DNA from: JASJBU01 sp963790775
Lineage (GTDB): Bacteria; Pseudomonadota; Gammaproteobacteria; Chromatiales; Chromatiaceae
DNA: 64,000 bases
NCBI GenBank assembly: GCA_963790775.1
Contig: CAWBPR010000015.1
Location: 90,922-154,921, forward strand
Reading direction: 5' to 3'
How positions within the stretch are numbered: position 1 is the first letter of the stretch; each line of letters opens with the position of its first letter. Made by a program: the position numbers and the translations under genes. Of this stretch, positions 1-8,371 are shown piece after piece. The notes beneath the pieces were generated by a model. It did no database searches. It had not been told where the DNA came from and saw only the letters and a list, made by a program, of their open reading frames with translations.

Positions 1-486
1 GCGACACTCTATGAAATCGATGCCCTGACGCAGCTTTTCAATCGGCGTAAGATCGACTTGATCCTGCAGGAGGCTATCATTGAAAGCGGCAATTCATCCG
101 AGCCACTGACCTTGATCATGCTTGACATAGACATGCTCAAACAGATCAATGATGAATACGGCCACCAAATCGGTGACCGGGTGATCCGCAGTGTGGCCGA
201 TCACCTCAGGCTCACCGCCAGAGGCAATGACAACATCGGCCGCTGGGGTGGTGAAGAGTATCTCATTGTCTGTCCTGATACCGACCGTGAGTCTGCGCAG
301 ATACTCAGCGAACGCCTCAGAAAACGCATAGAATCCTGTAACTTCGACTTGAAAGATCGGGTCACCTGCAGTTTTGGCGTCACCCTGTATAAAAAAGGCG
401 AAACCGCGGCAGCTTTCATAAAACGGGCGGATAATGCGCTCCAGCAGGCCAAAACACAGGGTAGAAATCAGGTCTGTCTGCTTTAA
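1..486 (+). CDS. diguanylate cyclase, C-terminal GGDEF domain (5' end outside window)
   Basis: The reading frame is open from base 1, so only the last ~161 residues are present; they form one GGDEF domain. It starts with the usual DALTQLFNRR, has the metal-binding LDIDMLKQIND, and carries an active-site loop reading GGEEY rather than GGDEF. GGEEF-type loops are active in this family; the final Tyr is a mild variant. An inhibitory I-site RGND sits at the normal spacing before it (RxxD-x4-GG). This predicts a c-di-GMP synthase with product inhibition. The sensor part lies upstream of the window. It converges with the RND gene that ends at 500. Confidence 0.93.
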   Translation, partial: ATLYEIDALTQLFNRRKIDLILQEAIIESGNSSEPLTLIMLDIDMLKQINDEYGHQIGDRVIRSVADHLRLTARGNDNIGRWGGEEYLIVCPDTDRESAQILSERLRKRIESCNFDLKDRVTCSFGVTLYKKGETAAAFIKRADNALQQAKTQGRNQVCLL

Positions 487-499
487 CTGGACCCAGGCA

Positions 500-3400
500 T
501 CAACGACCGATCAACCGATAGACTGCCGGGATCAGCAGCAGCGTCACCAGAGTTGAAAACAGCAACCCCGAAACCATGGTGACCGCCAGCGGCTGGAGCA
601 TCTCAGAACCTTCCCCCAGCGCCAATGCCAGCGGCAGCATACCGGCGACCGTGGTCAGCGCGGTCATCAGGATCGGTCGCAGACGCAGCCTCGCTGCCTG
701 CATGATCGCCGCGTTCATGGAGCGCCCTGCGGAACGCTGCAGACTGATGTACTCCACCAGCACGATGGCATTGTTGACCACGATCCCCGCCAGCATGATC
801 AGTCCCAGCCAGACCGGCATGGAGAGCGGGATGGCGCTCCATTTCAATCCTATAGCCACACCAATCACTCCAAACGGCACACTGAACATGATCACCAGTG
901 GGTTGCGCAGCGACTCGTACTGCACCGCCATGACCACCAGAACCAGAAACAGGGCCAGCCATAACAGCAACTGACCCAGGTCCCGGCCCTCTTTCAGGGT
1001 CTCCAGGTTGCCGGCTTCGTAGACGCTATAGCCAGCCGGCAGCTCCAGCTCTGCCAGTACAGCATCCACCTGGCCCAGCGCCTCCTCCAGGGTCAGATCA
1101 TCCCCCAGGGATGCGCTGATCTCAACCACCCGCTGCTGCTGATTCCGTCGAATCTCGGCAGGGGTTGGAACCAGTCCCACCCTCGCCAGCTCACCCAGGC
1201 GCAGCGCTACCCTGGGCTCTGTGCGGCTGAACATAATCACCGACTCGATATCACCAGGCGAGGCAAGATCAGCGCGATCCAGCCGCAGGCGCACATCCAC
1301 ACTGCGATCCCCTTCAATGTATTCAGTGATTATATCCCCTGCCATGGCGAGCTTGAGGATTGCACCCACATCCTCGACACTCAGGCCAAAACCCGCCGCC
1401 CGATCCCGATCCACTTGGATCGAGATCTCCTGATTCAGATCTTCACTGCTATGGGTCAGATTGCGCAGACCCGGCACCCCCTCCAGCTGTTCCACGAGCA
1501 GATCGGCGATCCGCCCCAGGGTCTCCAGATCCGGACCTTGCACCCGCAGACCGATATCATCATCACCCTGATTGAGACGAATGCCGCGGATGCCGCTGAC
1601 CCGCATCGTGACCTTCATGCCGACCAGCCGCGCCTGTTTGATCTGACCCTGCATGCGGTTGATCCAGGCCTGGCTGCTGATGCCCCGTTGCTGCTTCGGC
1701 AGCAACGTGACCTGAATGCTCGCCCGGTTGGATGCTTCATGTTCGGATCTGCCGAACACGAAACCGCCAACCTGCGTGAACACCGTCTCCACTTCCGGCT
1801 GCGCCGAAATCATCTCCTCCAGCTGGTGCACCACCTGGTCCATGCCTTGAAGGTTGATTCCCCGGTCGGCGGTGAGGCTGATCTGGATACGTCCTTCATC
1901 CATGTTTGGCAGGAACACCTCCCTTTCCTGGGTCAGCCAGGGCCAGATCAGCAGCAACATGAGCGTAAACCCGATAGGCACCAACCAGGCCGCCTTGAGT
2001 ATCCAGCCGACGATCCACACGTACCCGTTCTGCAGACCCGCTATCATGCGGTTCACCGCCCGCCGCAACAGACCCTCCCGGGCTGCGGGAATGCGCCCCG
2101 CCAGGGCGGGAACCAAGGTCAGGGCCACTATCAGAGAGGCAACAATAGCGGCGGAGATGGTGAAAATGAGTTCCCGGAACAACAGGCCTACCAGCCCGCC
2201 AATAAACAGGAACGGCAATACCGCGGCCAGATTGGTGGAAGTGGAAGCAACGATCGCGCTGTTCACCTCGGCAGCAGCCAGTTCTGAAATCTCAATCATC
2301 TCCCGGCTGCCGGATGGCGCACTGTCACGCTGATGCCGATAGATGTTCTCCAGCATCACAATCGTGCTGTCCACCAGCATGCCAATACCCAGCGCCAGAC
2401 CTCCCAGGGTCATGATATTGAGGGTCAGGCCTGCGCTAGACATGAGAATAAAGGTCACCAGGATGGCTATGGGAATCGCACTGCCGATGATCAGCGTACG
2501 GCGCAGGCTGCCCAGAAACAGGTAGACCACCAGCATCGCGAGCATGGCGCCGAGTACCGCGGAACTCATGGCATTGTTCAGCGCCCGGCGCACATACCGG
2601 GCCTGATCGTCTACCGGCAGTATCTCGATATCGTCCGGAATGATCCCCTTGCCTTTCAATTCATCAAGCCTTGCCAATACCGTATCCACCACCTCGATGG
2701 TATTTGCCGTAGGTTGTTTCTGGATCGACAGCTTGATGCCGGGCAGACCATTCAGCCGGATACGCAGGCGTTCATCCTCAGCGCCATCGAAAATCTCCGC
2801 CACCTCGCTGAGCTTCACCAGGCTCGCGGTTTCGTCGCTGCCCACGGTGCGCAAGGGCAGACTGAGGATCTCGTCTACCGACCGAAAGCGCCCTTCCGTG
2901 CGGCCGCTGATCTCGCCGCGCTTCATCAAGAGCCTGCCGCCGGGGGTCTCGACATTGGCGCTCTGCAGTAGCTCACTGAGATCCAGCAGATGCATGCCGA
3001 TTCCGGCCAGGCGCAATTGGTCCGCCTGAATCAGGATCTCACGCACCAGACCGCCGCCGACCTCAGCTGCCGCAACGCCCGGCAGATTCAGAAACCACTT
3101 GCTGAACTCATAATCGACCCAGCCACGCAGTTCCACAGGATCACGCAGGGATGAGCTGACCACAAACTCCGCGATGGGTCGCTGGGATGGATCTCTTTTA
3201 TAAATGATAGGTGGATCGATGGTCTCAGGCAGGAAACGCTTAGCCCGGTCGAGGCGGGTGCTGGCGTCCCGCAGCGCCTTGTCGATATCCGTACCATAGG
3301 CAAAAGAGAGATCCACTGAACTACGGCCTTCGATGGTGCGGGACTGGATATGGATGGCGTCCTCGGTGATCGCCAGTTGCTCTTCGAGTTGCCGGGTTAT

Positions 3401-3604
3401 CTGGTCCTCCATGATGTTTGCCGGCACGCCCGGGTCCATCACCCGCACCCGCACATCGGGGTAGATGATATGCGGCAGCAGATCGACACCCAGCTTCCCC
3501 AGGGCAAACAGCCCAAGCACCATCACGGCCAGGGTGATCATCACCACCCCGATGGGATGCCGGATGGACCAGGCGGCAAGTCCGCCACCAATTACTTTTT
3601 GCAT
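500..3604 (-). CDS. efflux RND transporter permease (AcrB/HAE1-like)
   Basis: A 1034-residue protein of the ACR_tran family: proton-driven export pump of the inner membrane, normally joined to a periplasmic adaptor and an outer-membrane channel. It has the expected layout: TM1 near residues 14-36, a large periplasmic loop, TM2-TM6 near 340-500, a second loop, then TM8-TM12 up to the end. The TM4 motif near residues 406-418 reads VDSTIVMLEN, with one Asp where most HAE pumps have DD. No adaptor or channel gene lies beside it in this window, so it appears as an orphan permease; its substrate cannot be told. Start: ATG at 3604. Confidence 0.92.
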   Translation of the reverse strand: MQKVIGGGLAAWSIRHPIGVVMITLAVMVLGLFALGKLGVDLLPHIIYPDVRVRVMDPGVPANIMEDQITRQLEEQLAITEDAIHIQSRTIEGRSSVDLSFAYGTDIDKALRDASTRLDRAKRFLPETIDPPIIYKRDPSQRPIAEFVVSSSLRDPVELRGWVDYEFSKWFLNLPGVAAAEVGGGLVREILIQADQLRLAGIGMHLLDLSELLQSANVETPGGRLLMKRGEISGRTEGRFRSVDEILSLPLRTVGSDETASLVKLSEVAEIFDGAEDERLRIRLNGLPGIKLSIQKQPTANTIEVVDTVLARLDELKGKGIIPDDIEILPVDDQARYVRRALNNAMSSAVLGAMLAMLVVYLFLGSLRRTLIIGSAIPIAILVTFILMSSAGLTLNIMTLGGLALGIGMLVDSTIVMLENIYRHQRDSAPSGSREMIEISELAAAEVNSAIVASTSTNLAAVLPFLFIGGLVGLLFRELIFTISAAIVASLIVALTLVPALAGRIPAAREGLLRRAVNRMIAGLQNGYVWIVGWILKAAWLVPIGFTLMLLLIWPWLTQEREVFLPNMDEGRIQISLTADRGINLQGMDQVVHQLEEMISAQPEVETVFTQVGGFVFGRSEHEASNRASIQVTLLPKQQRGISSQAWINRMQGQIKQARLVGMKVTMRVSGIRGIRLNQGDDDIGLRVQGPDLETLGRIADLLVEQLEGVPGLRNLTHSSEDLNQEISIQVDRDRAAGFGLSVEDVGAILKLAMAGDIITEYIEGDRSVDVRLRLDRADLASPGDIESVIMFSRTEPRVALRLGELARVGLVPTPAEIRRNQQQRVVEISASLGDDLTLEEALGQVDAVLAELELPAGYSVYEAGNLETLKEGRDLGQLLLWLALFLVLVVMAVQYESLRNPLVIMFSVPFGVIGVAIGLKWSAIPLSMPVWLGLIMLAGIVVNNAIVLVEYISLQRSAGRSMNAAIMQAARLRLRPILMTALTTVAGMLPLALALGEGSEMLQPLAVTMVSGLLFSTLVTLLLIPAVYRLIGR

Positions 3605-3699
3605 GCACTGAACTGGAAGTATGAAAACTGCTGTAATGATATGACAGATACCGCTGCTGAAGACACCCGTTGATTACCGACCTTGTAAACGGCAGGCGT

Positions 3700-4149
3700 T
3701 TAGAGTAGCAGCTCCCGCTCCAGGTAATTTGCGAGCAGATCGTAGCCCCTCAGCCGGAGTTCAGTGATCTCGATATAGTGGTCATAGGTTCTGTTGAGGC
3801 CGGCGATGGTTGCTGCATCCCCTCTGGACAGCGCCTCGGCAGCGAATACTTCCGCCAAACCCATGAGCATTCGATAGACTTCGATATAGGCCTGGCCGGA
3901 CCGGTCGGTGGAGATCATCGCAGTGAATGACGCGTATTCCTGTATCAGCTCCCGCAGTTGGGAGCGCTTGTAGAACAGCCTGGCGATGGCAGGCAGCTCA
4001 CAGGTCTCCGCAATGGCCTGAAGCTTCTCCGCCGAGTATCCGGATTGATCAATAGCCGGTTTGCTGCAGGCTGGATGCTGCTCCGCACCCGCCGCAAGCA
4101 CGGAAAAAAACAGGTCTGGATCTATTTCATATTTATCCAGCTCCCTCAT
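3700..4149 (-). CDS. hypothetical protein, all-helical, 149 aa
   Basis: I do not recognise the family. The protein has no signal peptide or membrane segment and looks entirely alpha-helical, with many Leu, Ala and Glu. Two Cys occur in the first 50 residues (ACSKP and ETCEL). It lies between the RND pump and the DUF6765-like gene, same strand as both. No strong ribosome binding site is visible before the ATG, so the start is uncertain, but the frame is long and free of shadows on this strand. Confidence 0.6.
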   Translation of the reverse strand: MRELDKYEIDPDLFFSVLAAGAEQHPACSKPAIDQSGYSAEKLQAIAETCELPAIARLFYKRSQLRELIQEYASFTAMISTDRSGQAYIEVYRMLMGLAEVFAAEALSRGDAATIAGLNRTYDHYIEITELRLRGYDLLANYLERELLL

Positions 4150-4225
4150 TGAGCACCAGATAAAACCCTAGCTGATTACCCCTGAGGCTCAGCCATCATT
4201 CAGTCTCTTTATATCCGTTAAAGAC

Positions 4226-4312
4226 AATGAACCACAGAGTGCACAGAGCATTCAAGATAGCCGCCAGCTCAGTATTTCAGCACTCCTTTTCCTTTGTGTC
4301 CTCTCGGTAACT
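4226..4312. repeat. dispersed inverted repeat (aaccacagag type), copy 1
   Basis: The left arm 'aaccacagagtgcacagag' (4230-4248) faces a right arm 'cctttgtgtcctctcggt' (4291-4308) in inverted orientation, lying between two genes. A better preserved copy lies at 35106-35186. The two copies share the core 'cacagag ... ctctgtg', so this is a recurrent intergenic element, not a gene. Confidence 0.6.
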
Positions 4313-4441
4313 GCTCCCTGCGTTACCCTACCTCCTGCGTCCCTGCAGTCGTGTGATCTAAGTGTATATCTCAATTTTCAACCAGTTACAGCACTTCGAT
4401 GTCTACTGCAATGGCTGAATATCGAGGGCCATCAGGAAATC

Positions 4442-5524
4442 CTAAGCGACAACCAGGTTGTGCTTTGGCAGCAGATCCCGCAACACGTAGTACCGATGCA
4501 GAGAAGACGCCTGGTAGAAACGATAGAGATTGGAGTCAAGGGCCGCCTTTGAATCAATGCTGTTATCCAACACAGCGGCCTCGAATAACCACTCCTCAGG
4601 AGCGTACTTGGGGATGACGTAACCCCGTGGACTCAATTTACCCGCCCTGGCGGCATTCAGCCATTGCCCGATACGCCCCTCTTTCGTGCCCTGAAAAAGG
4701 AGGATCTTTTTCACCTCAGGTCTGATCGTGTTAAAGGGCAGACCTGCACCATCCGCATGATCTGGATTCTTTTTGGCAAATCTTCTGAACATGCTGTGCA
4801 GGGCCGCGCAGCCCTCCATAAAATCTTTTGGATTGTCTCTCTGCACCCGATGCTTTTTCGGATATTCGTATTCGAAACTCCATCTCAGATAGGGGCGGTC
4901 CGGATAGGTCGCCACCGCGCCATGACCCAGGGCGCCAGAGAAGGTCTCCGCCAGCCATGATTTCAGGTTGGCGAACAGCCCCCCGCACTCTCCGTATTCG
5001 CGAAAAAACTCCTCCGCCTTGCCCTCGATGTAATCCTGGGTTCTCTGATCCAGGCCATACAACACAAAACTGTCGTTATCCACCTTATTGCGGCGCGCAC
5101 TTACCCCGGAAAACCCCCAGTGTGCAAAGGTGTCGGCATAGACATGCGCGCTAATGCCCATCAGGTGCGCTCCCATCTTATGCTTCGCATAGGCCAGATG
5201 ATTGGTGACCATTGCCTTGGCAATATCACTGTTCTTACGGCAAATCAGCCTTTGCGAATAGGTACTGCCCTCATTACCGGGCAGAAAATGAAAAGGCACC
5301 CAGACCTGGCGCTGATCCTCCTTGTCCAGATTGCAGAGCTGGGCAACATGATGGGCGGTGGCTTCGGCATCGACGCGGCCGCCGTCCTGAAACTCGATGG
5401 TCGACGCCGCCGCATTGTCATCCACGAACTGTGCCGCAGTGGCAATGATCGAGGCGGTCTCTTTTTTCAATCCGGCGGCATAGGCGATGGCGTAAGTGCC
5501 GTAATAATGCATATCGATCTGCAT
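4442..5524 (-). CDS. DUF6765 family protein
   Basis: A 360-residue soluble protein beginning MQIDMHYYGTYAIAYAAGL, which I match from memory to the uncharacterised DUF6765 family. There is no signal peptide. Conserved-looking features are the His-rich N-terminus (DMHYY), AHHVAQLCN, LAYAKHKMG, and AHVYADTFAHWGFSG near the middle. This His/Asp pattern would suit metal binding, but that is only inference. A good ribosome site, aaggagatcagcg, directly precedes the ATG at 5524. It stands alone; function unknown. Confidence 0.75.
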   Translation of the reverse strand: MQIDMHYYGTYAIAYAAGLKKETASIIATAAQFVDDNAAASTIEFQDGGRVDAEATAHHVAQLCNLDKEDQRQVWVPFHFLPGNEGSTYSQRLICRKNSDIAKAMVTNHLAYAKHKMGAHLMGISAHVYADTFAHWGFSGVSARRNKVDNDSFVLYGLDQRTQDYIEGKAEEFFREYGECGGLFANLKSWLAETFSGALGHGAVATYPDRPYLRWSFEYEYPKKHRVQRDNPKDFMEGCAALHSMFRRFAKKNPDHADGAGLPFNTIRPEVKKILLFQGTKEGRIGQWLNAARAGKLSPRGYVIPKYAPEEWLFEAAVLDNSIDSKAALDSNLYRFYQASSLHRYYVLRDLLPKHNLVVA

Positions 5525-5561
5525 CGCTGATCTCCTTATTATTTTTAGTAAGAACTTCTGA

Positions 5562-5744
5562 TTGACCCGTTATGACTGTTTAAGGAAATGTTGTTTATTA
5601 TTAATGATATCTGCTTTTTTAGCAGCTCAGGCATATGCAGGAAGTATGGCACCAGGAATAAAACTCGCAAGGCCGCCATTAATCAGCCACCCTGAAGTAT
5701 CGATGTCCACAAGACTTGGCCAAACAGCCCTATTGGGCGAGTAA
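5562..5744 (+). CDS. possible small secreted peptide
   Basis: A 60-codon frame starting with TTG. Residues 8-26 form a hydrophobic stretch ending in AQAYA-G, a plausible signal peptide with an AxA cleavage site, leaving a mature peptide of about 34 residues rich in Pro and Ser. There is no clear ribosome site and no family match. It lies divergently from the DUF6765-like gene and 176 bases before the sulfur globule protein gene. It may be a real exported peptide or chance. Confidence 0.3.
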   Translation: MTRYDCLRKCCLLLMISAFLAAQAYAGSMAPGIKLARPPLISHPEVSMSTRLGQTALLGE

Positions 5745-5818
5745 TCCCTCAAGACTGTACTAACAGAGTATTAAAACAACCATCCAAAAAATAATTAATC
5801 CCTATATTGAAAAAGATC

Positions 5819-5846
5819 TTGCTATTTAAGTATTTGCTTATATACT
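5819..5846 (+). promoter_or_regulatory. putative sigma-70 promoter of the sulfur globule protein gene
   Basis: A TTGCTA box (5819-5824) and a TATACT box (5841-5846) are separated by 16 bases in a very AT-rich leader. The gene start follows 75 bases downstream. Inferred from sequence only. Confidence 0.4.
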
Positions 5847-5920
5847 ACTCATCCATCGGGTCACTGAAGACCAACAAGCTAAGCAACCAACTTTATTAAC
5901 TTACTGACAGGTATCCAATC

Positions 5921-6187
5921 ATGAAAAAAATTATCGCTATCGCTGCTCTGATCGCTTCCACCCAGGCTAGTGCTTTCTGGGGTTTCAATGACAACAACAG
6001 CATGTTCGACGGCATGGGTGACGGAGACATGGCCTTCAATATGAGCGCTTCCGGTAACGGCCGTGGTAATACTCACAACACCTATCGTGGTAATGGCTAC
6101 AACGCCCCTTACGGCTACGGTTACGCCCCTTACTACGCACCTGTAGCTCCGCAGGCGCCTGTAGCACAGCCAGGAACTGTTAAATAA
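5921..6187 (+). CDS. sulfur globule protein-like, exported, Gly/Tyr/Asn-rich
   Basis: An 88-residue precursor: signal peptide MKKIIAIAALIASTQASA, then FWGFNDNN, a Met/Asp/Gly-rich part, a Gly/Asn/Tyr-rich repeat region (YGYGYAPYYAP) and a Pro/Ala tail (VAPQAPVAQP). The signal peptide followed by FWGF and the aromatic low-complexity body match the sulfur globule envelope proteins (SgpC/CV3 type) of Allochromatium and relatives, which coat periplasmic sulfur grains made during sulfide or thiosulfate oxidation. Single gene with its own promoter-like sequence and a strong terminator. A truncated copy lies at 7858-7963. Family assignment rests on composition and motif, not on alignment. Confidence 0.72.
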   Translation: MKKIIAIAALIASTQASAFWGFNDNNSMFDGMGDGDMAFNMSASGNGRGNTHNTYRGNGYNAPYGYGYAPYYAPVAPQAPVAQPGTVK

Positions 6188-6318
6188 GATCGGCCCCCCT
6201 CCGGTCCAAGGGCGCTCAACTTGAGCGCCCTTTTTTATTGCCTGAAAAAAAAAAGCATCGATGGGCATGTGGGGTGGAGGCCAGACCATTATGCCAGTGG
6301 CATTACGCAGCTGGCCGA
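6067..6318 (+). repeat. direct repeat B, copy 1 (sgp 3' half plus terminator and flank)
   Basis: This 252-bp stretch recurs at 7858-8105 with a few substitutions and small indels. It covers the second half of the sulfur globule gene, its terminator and about 80 bases of downstream sequence ending in 'cgcagctggccga'. The presence of the non-coding flank shows that the second copy arose by DNA duplication. Confidence 0.85.
6208..6236 (+). terminator. rho-independent terminator of the sulfur globule gene
   Basis: A perfect 12-bp stem (aagggcgctcaa / ttgagcgccctt) with a one-base gap in the sequence is followed by TTTT; the real loop is formed by opening the inner pairs. It lies 20 bases after the stop codon. 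Confidence 0.9.
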
Positions 6319-6372
6319 ACGACCGGCCAAGGATGGCTGGGCTGGACCTAAACACCAGGGATGGTTGCTCAT

Positions 6373-6473
6373 GACTGGATCGCGCACATAATGGACACTG
6401 GTGGAACCTACTCTATCGAGGTGGTTAGAGTAAAAAGCTGACATTCTTGACTCATTACCCAATATTCACATGA
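6373..6473. repeat. direct repeat A, copy 1
   Basis: 101 bases starting 'gactggatcgcgcacataa' and ending 'aatattcacatga' recur at 7751-7851 with the same length and about five substitutions. No ORF is evident in it. Copy 1 lies downstream of the sgp gene; copy 2 lies directly against the sgp fragment. Confidence 0.85.
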
Positions 6474-6559
6474 GGGTGGCAGCGGCTATAGTGAACTGTC
6501 ACACTGGTTGTCTGCTTCTGGCCGGACAGCGCCCCATAGTCAATGTCCGCTATCCGGCA

Positions 6560-6865
6560 GTCCCCGGCTAGGCTTCGGTATGCTCAGCAATCTCGAGGGA
6601 GTCATCAACCTCTATTCCCAAGTAACAGACTGTACTCTCAAGCTTTATATGCCAGAGTAGTAGTTGAACTTCCCATAGGTTTTTCGTCCTCCGGTAGATT
6701 AATGTTGCCTTGGTCCGATGCAACGAGAGGGTTCCATAGTCCTGGTGGTCGAGGCCAATGAAATCTATCCACGAGTCGACGATTCGGGAATACTGCCTTG
6801 TAGAAATATGTTGTGATCAATGGGTACGACTGGGGAATTGATAATGAGTCGCGCACAGCCCCCAA
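6560..6865 (-). pseudogene. decayed tyrosine recombinase, remnant paralogue of the gene at 47466-48080
   Basis: Read on the minus strand, this stretch aligns along its length with the C-terminal half of the intact recombinase at 47466-48080. Shared DNA words include 'gtcatc.acctc.attccca', 'atgttgccttggtccg' against 'atgtcgccttggtccg', and 'gaggcgattt'-like positions. The remnant has in-frame damage and lost the HxxR and Tyr motifs. It has no start or ribosome site. It marks an old insertion of the same kind of element in the rearranged patch around sgp. Confidence 0.7.
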
Positions 6866-7022
6866 GTCTTAATTCAGTCTTCGATGACTGAGAAACTGTG
6901 ACCAGAGGCTGATTAGTAACGGATCCAGGGCGGTTAGATTAGGGGCTGGTCTTCTGCTGCATGGTACACAATTGCCTGTGTGCCAGGTAACCGGATGGGT
7001 GGCATGCTCCTGGAACAACCGG

Positions 7023-7409
7023 CTATTGTGGCCCGGCCTCATCCGGTTTGGACTTTTTCAGATACTGATAACTGAAGGTTCCCAATATGGCGGAATAGAA
7101 GAAATACAACAGGATCATGGAGAAGATCAGGAGCATAGTGGAAGGGAATTGACCCTGTGCCATCCGCAATACCAGGGGCAGCAGGAAAATTAGAAACAGC
7201 GCTATGGCCGCTGTGCGGGACTTGTAGATCAGGCCCACGATGCAGGTGATGCCGATGACTGTTCCCCCAGCTGCCTCCAGGCTGGAGAGAAGTACAGAAA
7301 GCGATTGTCCGCCGTGTTCCTGGACCAGAAATCCCAGATCAAGGATCAGCCAGGCCACGGCGGCATAGATACCGTTCAAAATTGCTTGTTCGGACTGGGG
7401 CAGGTTCAT
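7023..7409 (-). CDS. hypothetical membrane protein, 128 aa
   Basis: From the ATG at 7409 the protein reads MNLPQSEQAILNG and has about four hydrophobic helices (near residues 9-27, 45-60, 65-82 and 90-110), ending in a short basic/acidic tail (KKSKPDEAGPQ). The frame stays open for 59 more codons upstream, but that extension is not membrane-like and carries no ribosome site, so the internal ATG is preferred. No family is recognised. It sits alone inside the rearranged patch between the two repeat pairs. Confidence 0.55.
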   Translation of the reverse strand: MNLPQSEQAILNGIYAAVAWLILDLGFLVQEHGGQSLSVLLSSLEAAGGTVIGITCIVGLIYKSRTAAIALFLIFLLPLVLRMAQGQFPSTMLLIFSMILLYFFYSAILGTFSYQYLKKSKPDEAGPQ

Positions 7410-7659
7410 AATGTTCGAAAGAATCGGTGTTTGGTTCCTTATGCCGGAAATCCTGAACAAAATGCCGAAGACTTCCGTTGGCAAATGAAGTGTAACAACA
7501 TGACAGACAGGATTACTAACCCGAACGGCGCATAAGAAGCATAAACGCGCTTTCCCATAGAGTCGAGAGGTGTCAAAAACCCACAATAGGGCCGTAGGGC
7601 GCGATAACCAACAGGCATTGCACCGAATATTTGGAAAGGGAATCGCTGTCGCGATGCTT

Positions 7660-7704
7660 GGTGGATTACGATAAAAAGCATTTCTAATCCACCCTACATT
7701 TGAG
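7660..7704. repeat. palindromic repeat 'ggtggatta / taatccacc', copy 1
   Basis: Arms ggtggatta (7660-7668) and taatccacc (7685-7693) form a 9-bp stem with a 16-base loop. The right half, 'aaaagcatttctaatcc' and the following 'accctacatttga', recurs at 47338-47370 beside the intact recombinase gene. In both places a 'gtccg..ggcc' motif follows within 15 bases. Confidence 0.75.
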
Positions 7705-7750
7705 TTGAGTGTCCGGCCACAAGCGGACGGTTACGGGACAGGACAACATC

Positions 7751-7851
7751 GACTGGTTAGCGCACATAACGGACACTGGTGGAACCTACACTATCGAGGT
7801 GGTTAGAGTAAAAAGCTGACATTCTTGACTCATTACCCAATATTCACATGA
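7751..7851. repeat. direct repeat A, copy 2
   Basis: Second copy of the 101-bp repeat at 6373-6473. It ends in 'ttcacatga' and is joined within a few bases to the truncated sgp copy, so the order of the two repeats is reversed relative to the first locus. Confidence 0.85.
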
Positions 7852-7857
7852 TGCTGT

Positions 7858-7963
7858 TAACACTCACAACACCTATCGTGGTAATGGCTACAATGCCCCT
7901 TACGGCTACGAATACGCTCCTCACTATGCACCTGTAGCTCCGCAGGCGCCTGTAACAGCCTGA
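7858..7963 (+). pseudogene. truncated second copy of the sulfur globule protein gene
   Basis: The frame reads NTHNTYRGNGYNAPYGYEYAP and ends VAPQAPVTA-stop. It matches the C-terminal half of the protein at 5921-6187 but lacks the signal peptide and N-terminal half, replaced by direct repeat A. A small deletion near the end changes AQPGTVK to TA. Without a start or signal it cannot give an exported globule protein. The following terminator and flank were copied too. Confidence 0.8.
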
Positions 7964-7996
7964 AACCGTTAAATAAGATCGGTCCCCCTCCGATCC

Positions 7997-8026
7997 AAGG
8001 GCGCTCAACATGAGCGCCCTTTTTTA
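7997..8026 (+). terminator. rho-independent terminator, duplicated
   Basis: An 11-bp stem (aagggcgctca / tgagcgccctt) with loop 'aca', followed by a T run. It is the copied form of the terminator at 6208 with one loop change. Confidence 0.8.
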
Positions 8027-8371
8027 TTGTCTGAAAAAAAAAGCATCGATAGGCATGTGGGGTGAGGCCAGACCATTATGCCAGTGGCATAACGCAGCTG
8101 GCCGATTTATCCACAGTTATCCCTGAGGACCCTAATTTTAGTTGGTTTAAAAATTGATGTCGCTTTCGCAGATTCCTACTTGGATTGGGTTGTTACTCAC
8201 TTCAGAAGTGATTACTCATCTCAACAAGCAGGAATTGGTCGAACCGGCCAATTTCAGGAAGAGGTTTGGGGTATTGCTAGCGGATCTGCCACCCATCTAC
8301 ATTGAATAATTCCCATGACGAAATTAAGGACTATAATTCAGATATGGAAGTGACAAGACAGGAGATGGAGG

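Larger units (their letters stand above)
7858..8105 (+). repeat. direct repeat B, copy 2
   Basis: 248-bp second copy of 6067-6318, including the gene fragment, its terminator and the downstream flank to 'cgcagctggccga'. Confidence 0.85.

Noticed and set aside
1415..2971. Long plus-strand frames within the RND gene (290 and 212 codons)
   Set aside because: His/Gln/Arg-rich shadows of the real minus-strand gene, no start signals.
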